Source: Saprospiraceae bacterium (GTDB lineage: Bacteria > Bacteroidota > Bacteroidia > Chitinophagales > Saprospiraceae). Taken from it: 41,161 nucleotides of DNA. Positions 39,601 to 41,161 of the stretch are shown here, one piece after another. Where the stretch lies: NCBI GenBank assembly GCA_020629965.1, contig JAHDCG010000027.1, positions 1 to 41,161 of the forward strand. The letters run 5' to 3'. The stretch's first letter is position 1, and every line of letters begins with the position of its first letter. The notes under the pieces were generated by a model, which worked only from the letters and a program-made list of their open reading frames with translations, made no database searches and had not been told where the DNA came from. A program made the position numbers and the translations under genes.

Positions 39601-41161
39601 AGATGCTTTCGACGAGGTCGGTTTGCAAAAAGTCCAAAACGGTGAGGTTTAAATCGACGATGGAGTCGCAGCCGTTCACGGCGGTCAGACTAACGCTGTA
39701 ATCGCCGTCCGCATTAAAACTTTCCGAACCGACCGTAAAGCTTTCACCGTCGCAAATAACCTCCGTCAAGTCGGTTTGCAAGGCGGTTACTACCGTCAAA
39801 TCCAGAGAAACAATACTGTCACAACCCGCTGAAGAAGGCAAAGTAACTTCGTAATTTCCGTCGGTATTGAAGGTTTCCGTGCCGACCGTAAAGCCCTCGC
39901 CGTCGCAAATAACTTCAGTCAAATCGGTGGTCAAAAACTGCAAAACTTCCAAATCCAAACTCACGATACTGTCGCAGCCGGCGGCAGACATCAGCGTGAC
40001 ATCGTAATTTCCCGTTGCATTGAAACTTTCGCTGCCGACCTCGAAAGTATCGCCTTCGCAAATGGTTTCGGTCAGCGCTGTGGAGAGAAAAGTCAGCACT
40101 TCCAAATCGAGATTAATGATGCTGTCGCAGCCGCTTTGCGCGGTGAGTGTGACGCTGTAATTGCCCGTCGCGTCGAAACTTTCACTGCCGACTGTGTAGC
40201 TTTCGCCTTCGCAAATCATGGCTTCGACCTCCGTGGTCAGAAAAGTCAATACTTCCAAATCCAAATTGACCAAACTGTCGCAGCCGCTTTGCGAAGTCAA
40301 ATTAATGGTATAATCGCCCGTTGCATCGAAGGTTTCCGTACCTACGGTGAAGCTTTGTCCGTCGCAAATGACCTCGTTTAAATCTTCGGTCAAAACGTTT
40401 AAAACCGTCAAATCCAAATTCACGAGACTGTCGCAGCCGCCCGCTGAGGTGAGTGTTACGCTGTAGTTTCCGTCAGCGGTAAAAGTCTCCGTACCGACCG
40501 TAACGCTTTGCCCGTCGCAGATGGTTTCGGCGATATTTTCGGTGATGACATCGACTACGGTGAGGTCGAGATTGACAAGACTGTCGCAGCCGTTTTCGTC
40601 GGTCAAAGTCACGTCGTACATGCCCGTCGCATTGAAATTTTCCGTGCCGACGCTGTACATTTCGCCCGTGCATATCGACTCGACGAGGTTGGTTTGGGAA
40701 AGAGCGTTGACGGTCAATTCGAGATTAACGAGACTGTCGCAGCCCGCCGCGTCGGTCAGCGGCACTTGGTACATGCCCGTCGCGTCGAAGGTTTCGGTAC
40801 CGACGGTGAAGGTAGTGCCGCCGCAAATTTCTTCGTTCAAAAAAGTCTCTTGCATCGGCGTAACGGTGAGGTCTAAATTGACGACTTCGCTGCACTCTCC
40901 GTCGTCGGCGGGCAGCAAGACATTATACATGCCTGTTTCGTCAAAACTTTCGTCGCCGACTTCGTAAGTTTCGCCTTCGCATATCACGGCGACTTCGTCG
41001 GTCGCGGCGGCGGGGGTGACATTGACCGTCAGGAAGGTGGTACTGTCGCAGCCGGCTTGGTTGGTAAAAGTCTCTTCGTACAGTCCGGCCTCGGTGATGG
41101 TTTGACCGCCGAATTCGATGCTTTCGCCCTCGCAAATGGTCGTTTCTTCATCGGCAATGTC
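36692..41161 (-). CDS. Second giant T9SS type B repeat protein (5' end beyond the window)
   Basis: The reading frame is open to the window edge. A GTG at 40987 is not the start, because the 58 codons upstream continue the same repeats (ICEGESIEFGGQTITEAG, then NQAGCDSTTFLTVNV). At least 1489 residues are visible. From the visible N-terminal side there are about 21 tandem 51-residue repeats, each with a pattern near ICEGETFTVGTETFNATG followed by GCDSLVNLDLTV. Then come three SprB-like modules (coordinates about 37000-37950, with CFGGNDGSFTLSATEGNPPF and NVSCAAGSDGTAEV). The CHU_C sorting domain closes it (FLPTGFSPNNDENNDVFYVQ, YTRWGEPVFQIF, VFSGDVTLLREE). SprB-like modules and CHU_C are known from surface adhesins exported by T9SS. 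The same Cys-repeat family builds the C-terminal half of the 2839-residue protein at 13557. The missing N-terminus prevents any statement on the signal peptide. Confidence 0.9.
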   Translation of the reverse strand, partial: DIADEETTICEGESIEFGGQTITEAGLYEETFTNQAGCDSTTFLTVNVTPAAATDEVAVICEGETYEVGDESFDETGMYNVLLPADDGECSEVVNLDLTVTPMQETFLNEEICGGTTFTVGTETFDATGMYQVPLTDAAGCDSLVNLELTVNALSQTNLVESICTGEMYSVGTENFNATGMYDVTLTDENGCDSLVNLDLTVVDVITENIAETICDGQSVTVGTETFTADGNYSVTLTSAGGCDSLVNLDLTVLNVLTEDLNEVICDGQSFTVGTETFDATGDYTINLTSQSGCDSLVNLDLEVLTFLTTEVEAMICEGESYTVGSESFDATGNYSVTLTAQSGCDSIINLDLEVLTFLSTALTETICEGDTFEVGSESFNATGNYDVTLMSAAGCDSIVSLDLEVLQFLTTDLTEVICDGEGFTVGTETFNTDGNYEVTLPSSAGCDSIVSLDLTVVTALQTDLTEVICDGESFTVGSESFNADGDYSVSLTAVNGCDSIVDLNLTVLDFLQTDLVESICDGDSYTVGSETFNATGMYTVNLTAESGCDSIVDLDLTVLTSIVTDLNEVICAGESVTVGTETFTTAGDYSVPLTAVAGCDSLVNLNLTVNPTFSPALTEVICAGEIFTVGTEDFNATGDYTVNLITQNGCDSIVDLNLTVVEVIETNLVESLCGDATFTVGSETFTETGDYQVELTAASGCDSLVNLALTVNESYEIDLVEQICSGEIFTVGTEDFNATGSYVVNLQTTAGCDSIVNLDLSVIDVLTENLTETICEGESFFVDTEEFTAAGDYSVSLTATGGCDSLVNLNLTVLQPQTESLNETLCEGEEITIGTQTFDASGNYVINLTSFAGCDSIVDLNLTVIAFAVEDVEMFICEGEEAEIGNEIFTAAGDYSIELTAASGCDSLVNLSLTVYELDEETIEETICGGESVFVDTQEFTAAGDYVIELLNENGCDSIVLLYLEVLPNEVFPLTAEVCAGETFTVGTETFDATGQYAVNLMTAAGCDSLVNLDLTVLTNEITDLAVDLCTGETFTLGNETFDATGDYEVILQNQAGCDSIVMLNLSVTACGIVADLQASGVTCFGGNDGSFTLSATEGNPPFIYTYSGNGQNGAGEIAGFGEVILTENLPAGNYAIVLTDDEGLEIDLTVAVESPAAVTVSASSINNVSCAAGSDGTAEVTASGGTGTLTYLWSNGVTGPFNNDLTAGSQTVTVTDINGCTETLTVELTEPDSLTFAVEQTELSCLNETGIISVTEVSGGTAPYVYSLNAEEATTTSVFTGLASGQYELTIEDANGCTATDTLNFPGVPPLFADLGATPTITLGDSLTLDPEPNFTPAAWVWEGAGISCDSCIVTNATPTETTEYTFSAVNEEGCTVSTSLTVFVDKGYRVFLPTGFSPNNDENNDVFYVQGGENVQTVLNLSVYTRWGEPVFQIFNASPDDEDFGWRGDHNGEMMNTGVYVWKAEILFTDGHTEVFSGDVTLLREE
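37957..41161 (-). repeat. About 21 tandem 51-residue (153-bp) coding repeats
   Basis: Twenty complete units plus one partial unit at the edge, all 51 residues. Cys sits at position 2 (IC or LC) and at position 30 (GCDS). One unit (GECSE instead of GCDS) has a shifted Cys. DNA identity between units is moderate, unlike the near-identical block in the other giant gene, so this array looks older or more diversified. Confidence 0.93.

Noticed and set aside
1-41161. tRNA or rRNA genes
   Set aside because: I saw no cloverleaf-like segment with TTCGANNC-type T-loop sequences in the spacers, nor rRNA-like conserved words; a tRNAscan-SE run would settle it.

Overview
The window looks like a chromosomal segment of a Bacteroidota, most likely of the Saprospiraceae/Lewinellaceae type. 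This rests on four secreted proteins with type IX secretion (T9SS) sorting domains, two of type A and two of the gliding-motility CHU_C type B. It also rests on a CarboxypepD_reg/TonB receptor, DUF2853 and DUF1015 genes, starts without Shine-Dalgarno sequences, and repeated TAnnTTTG(C) promoter elements, the Bacteroidota -7 consensus. Taxonomy below phylum is inference.

Layout. 1-1.9 kb: a DUF4159 gene and a lipoprotein-like prolyl aminopeptidase (both minus). 2.2-4.1 kb: bioB and tpiA (plus). 4.5-9.3 kb: a TonB-dependent receptor and a T9SS parallel-beta protein (minus). 9.7-10.1 kb: a 114-bp tandem array. 10.1-13.1 kb: a secreted subtilisin with FN3/GEVED modules. 13.6-22.1 kb: a 2839-residue secreted repeat protein. 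22.4-23.2 kb: a 217-bp tandem array. 23.3-25.0 kb: lysS with an unusual N-terminal insert. 25.3-25.4 kb: a foldback (MITE-like) element. 25.6-29.0 kb: an amidohydrolase, a DUF1015 protein and the diadenylate cyclase cdaA/dacA (minus). 29.3-30.5 kb: DUF2853 and trpA (plus), joined by a candidate attenuator. 30.8-32.9 kb: a 7-TM receptor that appears to fuse a periplasmic dCache sensor to a pentameric ligand-gated ion channel module. 33.1-36.3 kb: a charged secreted protein, a GT39-like membrane glycosyltransferase and a retropepsin-like aspartic protease. 36.7 kb to the end: a second giant T9SS protein with about 21 tandem 51-residue repeats, open through the window edge.

The genes do not form one pathway. 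Housekeeping genes stand alone (bioB, tpiA, lysS, trpA, cdaA), separated by secretion and surface genes. The common theme is the cell surface: T9SS cargo, two giant repeat proteins built from the same Cys-containing repeat family, an outer-membrane receptor and the predicted channel-receptor. The spacers are unusually rich in short repeats, including a five-copy REP-like hairpin whose stem covaries between copies and which twice carries a gene's stop codon. Other spacer repeats are two long tandem arrays, a 164-bp foldback element and short recurring phrases found only between genes.

The strongest candidate for something little described is the dCache-channel fusion at 30762-32870. Next are the HhH-like insert in lysyl-tRNA synthetase and the covarying REP family.
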